Below are positions 26,170-36,175 of a DNA stretch of 64,000 bases, piece after piece. The stretch spans positions 930,001 to 994,000 of the forward strand of contig NZ_JQNR01000005.1 of the NCBI RefSeq assembly GCF_000745345.1, written 5' to 3'. The notes under the pieces were generated by a model, which saw only the letters and a program-made list of their open reading frames with translations, was not told the DNA's origin and made no database searches. The translations under genes were made by a program, and so were the position numbers. Position 1 is the first letter of the stretch. Each line of letters starts with the position of its first letter. Source of the DNA: Actinacidiphila yeochonensis CN732. GTDB lineage: Bacteria > Actinomycetota > Actinomycetes > Streptomycetales > Streptomycetaceae.

Positions 26170-29100
26170 GTGAGCAGCAGGCCATCCCGAGGCGCTGCTC
26201 GCCTCGCCTCGATACTCGACGCCCTCCCGGACGCGCTGCTGCTGGTCAACGCGAACGGCACCGTGGTGAACGCCAACGCCATCGCGTTGGAGACCTTCGA
26301 GACCCCGGGCACCGCCCTGGTGGGGCGCGGCCTGCTCGACCTCCTGCCGTCCTTCGACCCCAAGCGCATCCCCGGGTCCATGCGCAGCCCGCAGGAGGCG
26401 GCCGAGGACACCCGGACGAAGCCCACCCGGATGACGGCACGCCGCACCGACGGCACCGAGTTCCCCGTCCAGGTGACCAGCGCCAACCTGGAGGACGGCC
26501 GTACCCCCTACGCGGACTACGGCGACGGCGTGCCGCACTACACCGGCAACGAGTTGCTGATGCTGGTGGTGCGCGACCTGAGCGGCACCGTGGACACCGA
26601 GGCCGAACTCGCCCGTCAGCAGCGGCAGACGGAGATGATCCTGCGGGCCGCCGCCGAGGGCGTGGTCGGCGTGGACACCGCCGGCAAGATCGTGCTGGTG
26701 AACCCGTCGGCCGCACAGATCCTCGGCCACCGTGCCACCGACCTCGGCGGCAAGGAGCTCCACCCCCTCGTCCACCACTCGCGCCCGGACGGCTCGCCGC
26801 TGGCGTACGAGGAGACCCCGCTCGCCGACACCCTGCGCTCCGGCCGCAAGCACCGGGTGCGCGGGCAGGTGCTGTGGCGCAAGGACGGCAAGGCCGTACC
26901 GGTGGACCTGACGACGGCTCCGGTGCGCGACGGCGACCAACTGGTCGGCGCGGTCATGACGTTCACCGACCGCAGCGGGCCCGACGCGATGGCCGCCCGC
27001 AACGAGCAGCTGCGCGCGCTGCTGGACGTCTCGCTGCGCGGGCCACTGGCCCAGTTGCACGGCGACCTGTCCGGTCTGGCCGCCGACCCGGCGGGGCAGT
27101 TGTGGCCCGAGGCGAACCAGATCCTGCACCACCTGTCGGCCGGGTACTCGCGGATCACCGCCCTGATCGACAACGTGCTGGACTACCAGCGCCTGGACCG
27201 GGGCGAGGACAAGCTGCGGCCCGAGCCGGTCGGCATGGACGACGTGCTGGCCGCGGCGGTCGAGGGCGCGGTCGAGCTGATCGGGCCGGGACGGGCCCAG
27301 TTCGCGGTGCACGCGGCGCCGGTCCGGGTGTCGGTCGACGGCCCCCGGATGGCCCAGGCGCTGGCCCATCTGATCGCCGACGTCGCCGGGGTGGACGCCA
27401 CGGGCAACTCCGTCTCGTTCGCCGGCGACTCCACCATCGTGGTGGCCGCCGCCCAGCGCGGCAAGGTGGTCCGCATCGACGTACGCGGCCCGAGCGCGGG
27501 CGGCGACCCGGTCCATCTGCCGCTGGCCCGCGGCGTCATCGAGCACCACGGCGGCGTGCTCCAGACCCACGACGTGCCCGGCCAGGGCAGCGCCTACGTC
27601 CTGGAGGTGCCGCTCGGCCTGGACCCGGAGGAGGCGTCAGCCGACGCGGACCAGGGTTCCCAGGCCGACGGTCCCGACGGCCGGAGCGGGGGCGGGGCGC
27701 GCACGGCGCAGCGGCCCGCGCTCAGGGCGGTTCCGCGCGCGGGGGCGCGCACTCCACGAAACGAGCCGGCGGGAAAGCTCCCGCGCTCCCGCCGTCCAGG
27801 GAAGGGTCCGCACCCTCCTCGGTGCCCGGCCCCCGCCCCGAGACGCCCGGCACCGCGGCGGACCGCAAGCCCCGGGACGCCGGGGACGAGCGGCCGACCG
27901 CCGCGGAAGGGCCCGGCGGGCTTCGCGGGCCGGTCCGGCCCGAGCAGCCGTACGACGGGGACACCGGCACGGTCGTCGCGCCGTGGGCGATCCCGGCCGC
28001 CGCCGACCAGGGCGCGGCGCCGACCGGCCGCCGCCGCGCGCTGCGCCACCCCGATGACGCCGTCCAGGGCGACGAGTCCGAGGTGGCCGCCGCGGCACTG
28101 GAGGCCGTGGGCCAGGCCGCCCCGCCGGGCGCCGGGGGCGGCGTGCCCGGCCCGCCTCGGAGGAGCAGGAAGCCGCCGAGGTGCGGGAACTGGCCGCACC
28201 CCGCATCCCCAACGCCCTGCCGCCCGCGGGCACTCCGACGACCGTCCCTGACCACTTGGGCGGCGGGGCCGAACCCGGCGCCCAGGGCGGCGGCTCCCCG
28301 ACGCGCGCCCCGGTGCTCCGGAGCCGGCTCCCGGCACCGGCCGCCGTGGCCGCCGCCCCGTGGAGGCCGCGCCGTCGCCCGTCCCCGGCCCGCCGTACGC
28401 GATCGAACCGCCGCAGCCGCCGGCCTGGCCGCAGCCGGGCGGAGCGACCGCGGCCGACGCCTCGGACGGGGCCCCACCGCCCCGAACGGACCCGCCGCCC
28501 CGGCCGGACCCACCGCCTCGAACGGACCCACCGCCTCGGACGGACCGCGCCCGGATGCCGAGCCGACCGCTCCGAGCGCAGGCCCGGCCGAGGCCGCCGG
28601 GCACTCCCCCGCGTCCGCCCCCGTGCGCCACACCGCGTGGCCCGACGCCGAGCAGTCGCAGGCCAGGCTCGGCCCCGCCCAGTGGCCCGCGCCGGCCGAC
28701 CAGGCCGCGCCGCACGGTCCCGCCCTTCCCGGCGGGGGCGGTGGCCGCGTCCAGCAGGGCTACCAGGATCCGCACGGCCAGCACAGCCAGCACGGTCAGC
28801 AGGGAATGCCGGACCCGTCGCTGCAGAGCCACGGCCGCGCGATCAGCGTGCGCGCTCTCGGGCAGGGCACGCCGCCCTTCGGCGGCGACCCCGGTGAGCA
28901 GACCCCGACGCAGGCCGCGCAGGCGCAGCACCCCAACGGCCTGCCCGCGCAGGTCGCGGCGGGCGGCTCCGGCCGTCGGCGGCGGCTCGCCGCGCCGCAG
29001 GACGGACCGTCGGTGAGCGCGCTGCCGCTCGTGCCCAGCCAGCCGGGAGCCCAGACGGGAGCCCAGACCGCCTCGCAGGCCGGCGTGCGGGTCGGACAGC

Positions 29101-30257
29101 CAGGGCCGCAGCCCGGAGCCCAGCCCGTCGCTCCGGCAGGAACGCAGCCCGCCGACCGTCCGGGCGCGCCGGGCAGCGACCGCGAGGCCCGCCAGCACCC
29201 GCAGGCAGACCCGGACAGCGGCCAGCTCCCCGTCCGCAGGACCGGCACGCCGTCGGACGTCCCGTCCGGCACCGCCCCGGAGACGGCGTCGACGCGCCCG
29301 GTACCGGCCGAGCCGGGCCCCCGGGCCCAGGGCGGGCGCGCCTACGCGATCGGCGCTCCGGCGGCTGGCGCGGCCGAGGGGCCCGAGCCGTTGGACGGCC
29401 CGAACGGCGCGATCGACGTGACCGACACCATGGGCCACGAGCCCGTGGGCAGCCACGGGCCCCACCCGCGCGTCGGCTTCGGTCCCGCTGTCGGCCCCGG
29501 CGCGGTGCCCGACGTCCGCGACGCGGCCGACGACCACCCCGACATCCCGCTCGACGAGCCCCGCCGCCTCCTGGTGTGGCCCGAGCCCGACGTCTCCACC
29601 CGGCAGGCGCTGACCGACCGGGGGTACCGTCCGGTGACCGTACGGTCGCGTGAGGAGGTCGACGCGCAGGTGGCCGAGCCGCCGGCCGCACTCTTCGTCG
29701 ACCCGCTGACCGGGCCGATCACCCGTACGGCGCTCCAGTCGCTGCGCCAGGCCGCGGCCGCCGCCGAGGTGCCCGTCCTGGTCACCGCGGGGCTGGGCCA
29801 GGCCACCCGGGAAGCCGCCTACGGCGCCGATCCCGCGGTGCTGCTGAAGGCCCTGGCGCCGCGCGACAGCGACCAGCACCCGCCGCGGGTGCTGCTGGTG
29901 GAGGGCCACGACCCGATCGCCGACGCCTTCTCCGCGACCCTGGAGCGGCGGGGGATGCAGGTCACGCACGCGGACTCGGAGTCCGACGCGATGACGAAGG
30001 CCGCGCAGGTCCACCCCAACCTGGTGGTGATGGACCTGATGCTGATCCGGCGCCGCCGCCAGGGCATCGTGGACTGGCTGCGCGGCAACTCCCGGCTCAA
30101 CAGCACGCCCCTGGTCGTCTACACCTCCGCGGACATCGACCCGGACCAGCTGTCGCGGCTGGCGTCCGGCGAGACGGTGCTCTTCCTGGCCGAGCGCTCC
30201 ACGAGCCCGGACGTGCAGTCCAGGATCGTCGACCTGTTGGGCAAGATCGGGGCGTAG
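26170..30257 (+). pseudogene. Very large PAS-type hybrid sensor protein, four frameshifts
   Basis: GTG start at 26170 with GGGAGG. The first frame gives two PAS domains (LLVNANGTVVNANAIALETF; GVVGVDTAGKIVLVNPSAAQ), a kinase-like dimer region and an ATPase-like domain to about residue 490. A Pro/Gln/Ala linker of ~700 residues follows, then a receiver-like domain (VLLVEGHDP, VVMDLML, VVYTSAD). The frame slips four times in the linker, near 27741-27745, 28151-28153, 28356-28359 and 28468-28471. Each is a G or C run, and one added base at each gives a single 1363-aa protein. I infer sequencing error. The H-box reads SLRGPLAQL without His, and the receiver lacks the acidic pair and conserved Lys, so phosphotransfer is doubtful. 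Confidence 0.82.
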
Positions 30258-30320
30258 CGGGGCGTAGCAGCCACTCCTCGGACCCTCTCCGCCGCTGAAC
30301 CGCGCGGCCGAGGATCCGGG

Positions 30321-30420
30321 GAACGGACCGGGGCCGGGGACGGGCCAGGGGACGGGGCAGGGAACGGCCGGGGCAGGCCGGTCGGGGCCGGTCGGGGACG
30401 GCCGGGGCCGGAGACGTCGG
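30321..30420. repeat. G-rich degenerate tandem repeat
   Basis: Imperfect repeats of GGGGACGGGCC/GGCCGGGG in the 293-base gap between two convergent genes. Several runs of four G on the plus strand could form quadruplexes. No gene is seen in the gap. Confidence 0.6.
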
Positions 30421-30550
30421 GGTCCAGGGGCGTGGCCGGGAGCCTGGGGGTCGGCAGGCGGTCCGGGAGGTGTGGGGTCCGGGTGCCGGTGCCGGTGCCG
30501 GGGTCCGGGTGCGCGGGCGGAGGCTCGGGGGTCGGATCCGGGTTCGGGGG

Positions 30551-32200
30551 TCAGATCCGGGTGACGTCCAACTCGCCGTCGGCGTAGGACTTGCGGATCA
30601 CCTTCTTGTCGAACTTGCCGACGCTCGTCTTCGGCACCGCCGACAGCGTCGCCCACCGGTCGGGCAGTTGCCAGCGCGCGACCCGTTCGGCGAGGAAGTC
30701 CCGCAGCCCCTCGAAGCCGGCGGCCGCGCCCTCGCGCAGGACGACCGTGGCGAGCGGGCGTTCGCCCCAGCGGTCGTCTGGCACCGCCACCACCGCGGCC
30801 TCGACCACGTCGGGATGGGCCATGAGGTGGTTCTCCAGGTCGACCGAGGAGATCCACTCACCACCCGACTTGATCACGTCCTTCACCCGGTCGGTGATGG
30901 TGAGGAAGCCGTCCTGCGAGATGGTGCCCACGTCGCCGGTGCGCAGCCAGCCGTCCGGGCTGAACCTGTCCTCGGGACGGTCGGGCTCACCGTCCGCGCC
31001 GCCGAAGTACGCGCCGGCGATCCACGGCCCGCGTACCTCCAACTCGCCCGCCGACCGGCCGTCCCACGGCAGCACCGAGCCGTCCGGGCCGACCAGCCGG
31101 GGCTCGACGGAGGCGGGGAAGCGCCCCTGGGTGACCCGGTACGCCCACTCCTCCTCCGGCCCGACGCCCGCCGGCGGGTGCGCGGTGGTGCCCAGGGGAG
31201 AGGTCTCGGTCATCCCCCAGGCGTGGCACAACCGCACCCCCAACTGCTCGTCGAACGCCTTCATCAGCGACGGCGGGCACGCCGAGCCGCCGATGGTGAC
31301 CTGCCGCAGCGAGCGGACCTCGCGCGGCCTGGCGGTCAGTTCGGCGAGCAGGCCCTGCCAGATGGTGGGGACGGCCGCGGCGTGGGTGGGGCGCTCGCTC
31401 TCGATCATCTCGGCCAGCGGGCCGGGCTGGAGGAAGCGGTCGGGCATCAGCAGGTTCACGCCCGACATGAAGGCGGCGTGAGGGACGCCCCACGAGTGGA
31501 CGTGGAACATGGGCACGATGAGCAGCGAGACGTCGCGACAGGTCAGGCCCATCGACTCGGTGGCGTTGACCTGCATGGAGTGCAGGTAGACCGAACGGTG
31601 GCTGAACACCACGCCCTTGGGGTTGCCCGTGGTGCCCGAGGTGTAGCACATGGCGGCGGCCTCCCGCTCGTCCAGCTCGGGCCAGTCGTACGTGGCCGGG
31701 CGGTCGGCGATCAGCTCCTCGTAGGTGTGCACGGCCGGACGGCAGCCGTCGAGCGGTGACAGGTCCGCCGGACCGACGACGACCACGTGCTCGACCGGCG
31801 CCATGGCCGGCAGCAGCGGGGCGAGCAGCGGCACGAGGGTGCCGTCGACCAGGATCACCCGATCGGCGGCATGGTTGACGATCCAGGTGAGCTGGTCCAC
31901 GGGCAGCCGCAGGTTGAGGGTGTGCAGCACCGCGCCCATGGACGGGATCGCCAGATACGCCTCAAGGTGCACGCTGTTGTTCCACATGAGGGTCGCCACC
32001 CGCTCGCCCCGGCCGACGCCGAGTTCGCCGCGCAGCGCGTTGGCGAGCCGGGCCGCCCGGTCGCCGATCTCCCGGAAGGTACGGCGCCGCGGCTGCTCCC
32101 CTCCGGTCCAGGTCGTGACGGTGGACCGCCCGTGCACGGACCGGCCGTGCTCCACGATGCGGCTCACGAGCAGCGGGACGTCCTGCATGGTGCTCAGCAC
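30551..32200 (-). CDS. Long- or medium-chain acyl-CoA synthetase (AMP-forming)
   Basis: Activates a fatty acid with ATP and CoA; cytoplasmic or membrane-associated. The GTG at 32200 has GGAGG 5-6 bases upstream, giving 549 aa (MLSTMQDVPLLVSRIVEHG). The AMP-binding P-loop CYTSGTTGNPKGVVFSHRS (about residues 178-196), the A5 motif HAWGMTETSPLG, the A8 hinge DGWLRTGDVGTISQDGFLTITDRVKDVIKSGGEWIS and the A10 Lys in KTSVGKFDKKVIRK are complete. A 16-bp palindrome upstream suggests control by a TetR-like repressor. Family members also use aromatic acids, so chain length is uncertain. Confidence 0.94.
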   Translation of the reverse strand: MLSTMQDVPLLVSRIVEHGRSVHGRSTVTTWTGGEQPRRRTFREIGDRAARLANALRGELGVGRGERVATLMWNNSVHLEAYLAIPSMGAVLHTLNLRLPVDQLTWIVNHAADRVILVDGTLVPLLAPLLPAMAPVEHVVVVGPADLSPLDGCRPAVHTYEELIADRPATYDWPELDEREAAAMCYTSGTTGNPKGVVFSHRSVYLHSMQVNATESMGLTCRDVSLLIVPMFHVHSWGVPHAAFMSGVNLLMPDRFLQPGPLAEMIESERPTHAAAVPTIWQGLLAELTARPREVRSLRQVTIGGSACPPSLMKAFDEQLGVRLCHAWGMTETSPLGTTAHPPAGVGPEEEWAYRVTQGRFPASVEPRLVGPDGSVLPWDGRSAGELEVRGPWIAGAYFGGADGEPDRPEDRFSPDGWLRTGDVGTISQDGFLTITDRVKDVIKSGGEWISSVDLENHLMAHPDVVEAAVVAVPDDRWGERPLATVVLREGAAAGFEGLRDFLAERVARWQLPDRWATLSAVPKTSVGKFDKKVIRKSYADGELDVTRI

Positions 32201-32246
32201 GCGGGCCTCCGGAGGCGGCGACGGCGGTATCCCGCGATTGTGCTTG

Positions 32247-32262
32247 CATACCGAGTGGTATG
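32247..32262 (-). promoter_or_regulatory. Palindromic operator in the acyl-CoA synthetase promoter
   Basis: CATACC-GAGT-GGTATG, perfect 6-4-6 palindrome, 47-62 bases before the GTG. On the minus strand it lies inside the spacer of GTGACA-18 bases-CACAAT, a plausible promoter. Binding there would block polymerase. The shape resembles TetR-family operators; no regulator gene is adjacent. Confidence 0.55.
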
Positions 32263-32282
32263 TCACTACCTCTCACACGGAC

Positions 32283-32336
32283 GTGTCCGGTCCCGCGACG
32301 TGTCCGATCCCGCGACGGCGTGTCCGGTCCCGCGAC
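32283..32336. repeat. Three direct repeats of 17 bp
   Basis: GTGTCCGGTCCCGCGAC at 32283, 32300 (one change) and 32320, between the acyl-CoA synthetase operator and the 3' end of the sigma factor gene. Confidence 0.8.
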
Positions 32337-32379
32337 GGCGCCGGAGCTTCGAGGACCGTGCCCGCCCGGGCGCACTGCT

Positions 32380-32901
32380 TCAGACGACCGAGAGTTCGAG
32401 CTCCGGATCGTCCCGCAGCTTGCCCAGCGCGCGCGAGACCGCGCTCTTGACCGTCCCGACCGAGACCCCCAGCGCCTCGGCGGTCTGCACCTCGCTCATG
32501 TCCTCGTAGTACCGCAGCACGACCATGGCGCGCTGACGCGGTGGAAGCCTGCCCACCGCCCGCAGCAGCGCGTCCCGTTGGGCCTGCTGCTCGACGATGT
32601 CGGGCCCGGACACGGCGCGCTCCGGCAACTCGTCCGTGGTGAACTCGTCGACCTTGCGCTTGCGCCACTGCGACGTACGGGTGTTCACCAGGGTGCGGCG
32701 GACGTAGCCGTCGACCGCCCGGTGGTCGTCGATGCGGTGCCAGGCCAGGTAGGTCTTGGTCAGCGCCGTCTGCAGCAGGTCCTCCGCGTCGGCGGGGTTG
32801 GGCGTCAGCGAGCGCGCGGTGCGCAGCAGCGTGGGGCCCTTGCTGCGGACGTAGGTCGTGAACTGTCTCGTGTCGGCGCTGCCGCGCACAGACGTGGTCA
32901 T
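32380..32901 (-). CDS. SigE-family (ECF-like) RNA polymerase sigma factor
   Basis: The 173-aa protein (MTTSVRGSADTRQFTTYVRS) has sigma region 2 (PTLLRTARSLTPNPADAEDLLQTALTKTYLAW) and region 4 (LPPRQRAMVVLRYYEDMSEVQTAEALGVSVGTVKSAVSRAL). It fits the actinobacterial SigE-type group. The ATG at 32901 has TAGCGT ending 7 bases upstream on the same strand, so it is probably leaderless; the longer frame to 32964 is not used. No anti-sigma gene is adjacent. The promoters it recognises cannot be inferred. Confidence 0.92.
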   Translation of the reverse strand: MTTSVRGSADTRQFTTYVRSKGPTLLRTARSLTPNPADAEDLLQTALTKTYLAWHRIDDHRAVDGYVRRTLVNTRTSQWRKRKVDEFTTDELPERAVSGPDIVEQQAQRDALLRAVGRLPPRQRAMVVLRYYEDMSEVQTAEALGVSVGTVKSAVSRALGKLRDDPELELSVV

Positions 32902-33108
32902 GGCTCCCACGCTAGGAGCAGTCCGCGCCCGGCGGATCGGCCGCAAGTGCCGAAGAGAAATCACCCTCAGGTCGTAGGAGGGGGGTTGTCCGCACCACCC
33001 CGGGGTGGAGCAGGCCGGCGCCTACCCTGAGGGGTCACCCGAGGGGGGTCGGGGTCGGCCGTACCCGAGCCGGTCCCGGGGCGCGGGCTGCTGGCGTCCC
33101 GGCCACGG

Positions 33109-33203
33109 TCCCGGCTCACGTCCGGGCTCAAGTGCCGGCTCAAGTGCCGGCTCAGGTCCCGGCTCACGCAAGGCTCACGTCCCGGCTCACGTCCGGGCTC
33201 AGG
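33109..33203. repeat. Eight degenerate 12-bp tandem repeats
   Basis: Units like TCCCGGCTCACG (one of 11 bp) downstream of the DUF1906 gene, in the ~335-base interval 32902-33236 that holds no supported gene. Confidence 0.85.
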
Positions 33204-33236
33204 TCCTCGGGTCGGCGGCGGGAGCGACCGTGGCGG

Positions 33237-34163
33237 TCATCGGATGACGGCCACGGGGGCGTCCACCAGGTCCCGGTCCACGGTGAGCTGTCGACCGCCG
33301 TGGGTCTCCGTGACGGCTCCCGCGTACTGGTGGACCCGCTCGTGCGGGCTCCAGGCGCCCTCGGCCAGCACGGGCTCCCGGGTGACGCCGGCGGCTGCGC
33401 CCCAACGGGCGTACCAGAGCACGTCCGGCAGGTGCGTCATCCCCCGCTCGCGGGCGCGTTCGAGGTCCGCCGCCCCGGAATCGGCGCTGCTGTAGAAGCC
33501 CGCCAGGTAGCCGGCCCGCGTCACCCTCTCGTCCCAGGCGCGGATGAACGCCAGTGTGGTGCGCGCACAGCGGGCCTTCCCCGTGTCGTACGCCTCCATG
33601 TCCAGGTACAGCGGGCTGCCGGGGGCGATCGCCAGGGCCCGTGCCCGCTCGACGGCGTCGGCCGCCTCCTCGGCTCCCTGGCCGGCGGGCCGCGCCGAGT
33701 CGATCGGGTGCGGGTTCGCCCGGCCCCCTCCGGCGCAGGGACTCTGCGAACCGGCGTAGACCGGCAACAGGTGCCAGCCGTCCGCGTCCGTGCGGCGCAC
33801 CCAGTCGGCGGTCAGGTAGGTCTGCTTGGCGCAGGCCCGCGAGCGCCCGCCGAAGTAGATGCCGACGGCGCGGTACGCGGAATGCCTCCGCCACGCCTCC
33901 ATGGTGGCCGGATCCGGAGCCTGGCATGCGTCGAACCCGGCGCCTTGGAAGACGCGCGGAGAGGTGCGGATGTCCGCGTGCTCGGCCGCGAAGACGGAGG
34001 CGGGGGCGTAGGCGGAAGCGGAGGCGGAGGCAAAGGCAGCCGAGACGGAGGCGGCCGACGTGGAGGCGGAGGCCGACGGAGCCGTCGGCAACAGCAGCCC
34101 TGTCCACCCCAGTACCGCAGCGGCAACGGCTACGAAGCGGGTGATCATCCTCTTATCGCCCAT
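33237..34163 (-). CDS. Secreted DUF1906 (glycoside-hydrolase-like) protein
   Basis: The start is the ATG at 34163 (MGDKRMITRFVAVAAAVLGW) or the ATG at 34148; neither has a well-spaced ribosome binding site. A Sec signal of ~35 residues is followed by a Ser/Ala linker. The DUF1906 TIM-barrel-like domain then begins GAGFDACQAPDPATMEAWRR and continues YRAVGIYFGGRSRACAKQTYLT, LLPVYAGSQSPC, YLDMEAYD and GFYSSADSG, ending VDRDLVDAP. This fold is related to GH25 lysozymes, and the Asp/Glu of LDMEAYD are candidate catalytic residues. It is probably a cell-wall-acting or wall-associated secreted protein. Confidence 0.88.
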   Translation of the reverse strand: MGDKRMITRFVAVAAAVLGWTGLLLPTAPSASASTSAASVSAAFASASASAYAPASVFAAEHADIRTSPRVFQGAGFDACQAPDPATMEAWRRHSAYRAVGIYFGGRSRACAKQTYLTADWVRRTDADGWHLLPVYAGSQSPCAGGGRANPHPIDSARPAGQGAEEAADAVERARALAIAPGSPLYLDMEAYDTGKARCARTTLAFIRAWDERVTRAGYLAGFYSSADSGAADLERARERGMTHLPDVLWYARWGAAAGVTREPVLAEGAWSPHERVHQYAGAVTETHGGRQLTVDRDLVDAPVAVIR

Positions 34164-34652
34164 TGGGCGAGTGAACGACGCCGCACGCGCCGGACAGCGC
34201 AGACACGCCGCCCGCCACCCGACTGCCGGACAGCGCCCCCACCCGCGCCGAGTCGCCCCTCGCGACCTCACCTCCTCCTGGGCGACCGAACCTTCCTCAC
34301 CTTCCTCGCTCCTGCTCGCCCCCATGGGGCCGGCCCTCTTCCCCTCGGGCCGACCCCACTTCCCCCCTTTCCGCGCCGCACCCCCGATCAGCCCCCACCC
34401 CTCGGACCGGCCCTCTTCGTGCCCCCCTTCGGCCCCGGCTGGCCCCGCCAGCCTCCTTCCGCCCCTCTGATGCCTCCTTCTGCCCCGCCCCAGGGTCACC
34501 CGGCCGTTCCCCCGGGTCCGGACCGGCCGGCCCCACCCCCCAACACCCCCTCGACAGCGGACACGTCGCGTCGGCGCGGCATCGGACGGCGCCGGAACCG
34601 CCCCCGCCTCGGCGCCGTCCAGGCGATCCCCCACACCCGAAACAGCCGCGCG

Positions 34653-34681
34653 TTCTTTGTCCACACCCTGTGGACAAAGAA
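34653..34681. promoter_or_regulatory. Inverted pair of DnaA boxes inside a perfect 13-bp hairpin
   Basis: Arms 34653-34665 and 34669-34681, 3-base loop. Each arm contains the 9-mer TTGTCCACA (34657-34665 and, inverted, 34669-34677), which is the Streptomyces DnaA box. It lies in a ~620-base C-rich interval (34164-34784) without a supported gene. It could instead be the terminator of the small leftward gene at 34785. Confidence 0.6.
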
Positions 34682-34784
34682 TCCCCTTCCGCAACCACCC
34701 GCTTTCCCGCCCCGAGAACAGCGACGGCATGGCGGTACCGCAGCCGTGGCGCACTCTCCCCCCGGAGAGGTCGCCGGTCCCCCC

Positions 34785-35066
34785 TCATTCCCCCGCCGGC
34801 AGCGTCGGCGGCGCCCGCCAGGCCGCCCGTGTTCTCCCGACCCCCGACACCACGGCCGCCCGCGGTCGCGGAGCCGTCGGCGTGGCCCCGGAACGCGAGT
34901 CGAGCACGGCGCGGCGGAAACCGCTCACCGACACCGCCTGGAAGCGGGCCTCCGCGAACACCCGCACCCGGGCGGCCGGCAGCACGGCCGACCCACCCGT
35001 GAGCGGCAGCGCGGCAAGAGGCGCAAGGACTCGGACGGTACTGAGAACGGTGGGGAAACCTGCCAT
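34785..35066 (-). CDS. Possible small exported protein (93 aa)
   Basis: ATG at 35066 with an excellent GGAGGA 6 bases upstream. The product MAGFPTVLSTVRVLAPLAAL... starts with a hydrophobic stretch that could be a signal peptide, followed by a basic, Ala/Arg-rich remainder with no recognised motif. Support is mainly the ribosome binding site and the hydrophobic start; the C-terminal half looks like non-coding GC-rich translation. A hairpin lies 104 bases past the stop. Confidence 0.4.
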   Translation of the reverse strand: MAGFPTVLSTVRVLAPLAALPLTGGSAVLPAARVRVFAEARFQAVSVSGFRRAVLDSRSGATPTAPRPRAAVVSGVGRTRAAWRAPPTLPAGE

Positions 35067-35353
35067 GACAATCCTCCAGGAACGGTGGGCCTCGGCGCAC
35101 CGACGGGCTTCCGGCCTTCCGTCCCGCCGGAGGCCCTGTCGTCGCCAGGAGCAGAACTGCCCACCCCAGCCCGGCGAATGCGGCCGCCCGATCCCTTTCC
35201 CTCGGACGCGTGACGGACCGACGCCAAACCTCAACGAGGCCGCGTCCTGGATCACCCGCGCCCACTCGCACGCCCCGCACCACGCCGCGCGCCCCGCCAT
35301 CAGAGCGACAACCCGTCACCTCAGAGGCTTCGCGGTGTCCTTCGGCTCCTGGA

Positions 35354-36175
35354 TCAGCCGATCCCCCGCAGGTGGCCGACGTCCCCCCGCGCCACCAGAC
35401 GCATCGTCGTACCGTCACCGTCCCAGCGGGTCACCGAGGCGTTGGGGACCGGCACAAGGTCCGGCGGCGGAGCGCCGACCCCCGCCAGCACCTGGTCGAC
35501 CGCCATCACCACCGCGTCGTGCGCCACCAGGGCCACATGCCGCCCGGACGCTCCCTCCCCCAGCTCGCGGAGCAGGTCACGCACCCTTACGGTGACGTCC
35601 GCCAACGACTCACCGCCCGGCGGCCGGTAGTACCAATCACCCACCAGGTCGCGCCGTTCGGCCTCCCGGGGCGCGTACGCACGTACGGCCGGTGGCGTCA
35701 TCAACTCGATAACGCCCGTCTCCCGGTCCCGCAACCGCTCGTCCACCAGCGGCTCGGGGCAGGCCGCCCACTCCCCACGAGCGGCCTCGGCCAACACCTC
35801 CCACGTCCGCCGGGCCCGGACGTACGGCGAGCACACCACGATCTGCGGCCGGTCCGAGGGCTCCAGCCCGGCCAGCCATTCCCCGGTCGCCGCCGCCTGC
35901 CGGACGCCGAACGGCGAGAGGCCCACCCGGATGTCGATCCCCTCGGGAACGGTGAGGTCCGGATCGTTCTCCCGCTCGGCCCGCGCGAAGAGGACGTTGG
36001 CGGTGCTCTGCCCGTGGCGGATCAGCGTCAGCCGCCCCAGCGCACACCGGAAGGGCAACGGGCGCGCGCCAGCCGCACCCCTTCCAGCCTCCACCCCCGC
36101 CCCAGCACGGCTCGCGCCTTCCACCCCGGCGCCCCGACCCCCCACCCCGTCGCCCTGAGTCCCGTCCGCCCGCAT
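35354..36175 (-). CDS. Histidine phosphatase family protein
   Basis: The ATG at 36175 follows GGGAGG at 9 bases and gives 273 aa. After a ~55-residue Gly/Ala-rich stretch the domain starts with the RHG motif LTLIRHGQSTAN, in which the His is phosphorylated. The rest of the active site is visible: Arg in CSPYVRARRTWEVL, Glu in RETGVIELM, and the second His in LVAHDAVVMAV. Substrates of the family include phosphosugars and nucleotides, so the role is open. An upstream extension to 36553 is open but lacks protein-like composition. Confidence 0.9.
   Translation of the reverse strand: MRADGTQGDGVGGRGAGVEGASRAGAGVEAGRGAAGARPLPFRCALGRLTLIRHGQSTANVLFARAERENDPDLTVPEGIDIRVGLSPFGVRQAAATGEWLAGLEPSDRPQIVVCSPYVRARRTWEVLAEAARGEWAACPEPLVDERLRDRETGVIELMTPPAVRAYAPREAERRDLVGDWYYRPPGGESLADVTVRVRDLLRELGEGASGRHVALVAHDAVVMAVDQVLAGVGAPPPDLVPVPNASVTRWDGDGTTMRLVARGDVGHLRGIG

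Noticed and set aside
25388-26185. Genes on either strand in the gap before the hybrid sensor
   Set aside because: Translations are low-complexity Pro/Arg/Gly; starts lack ribosome binding sites.
27594-30857. Leftward open frame of 1087 codons
   Set aside because: It is antisense to the hybrid sensor, has Arg/Gly/Ala-rich composition and no domain; a GC-frame shadow.
32967-33167. 66-codon leftward ORF made of Ser-Arg repeats
   Set aside because: It is generated by the 12-bp tandem repeat and has no ribosome binding site.
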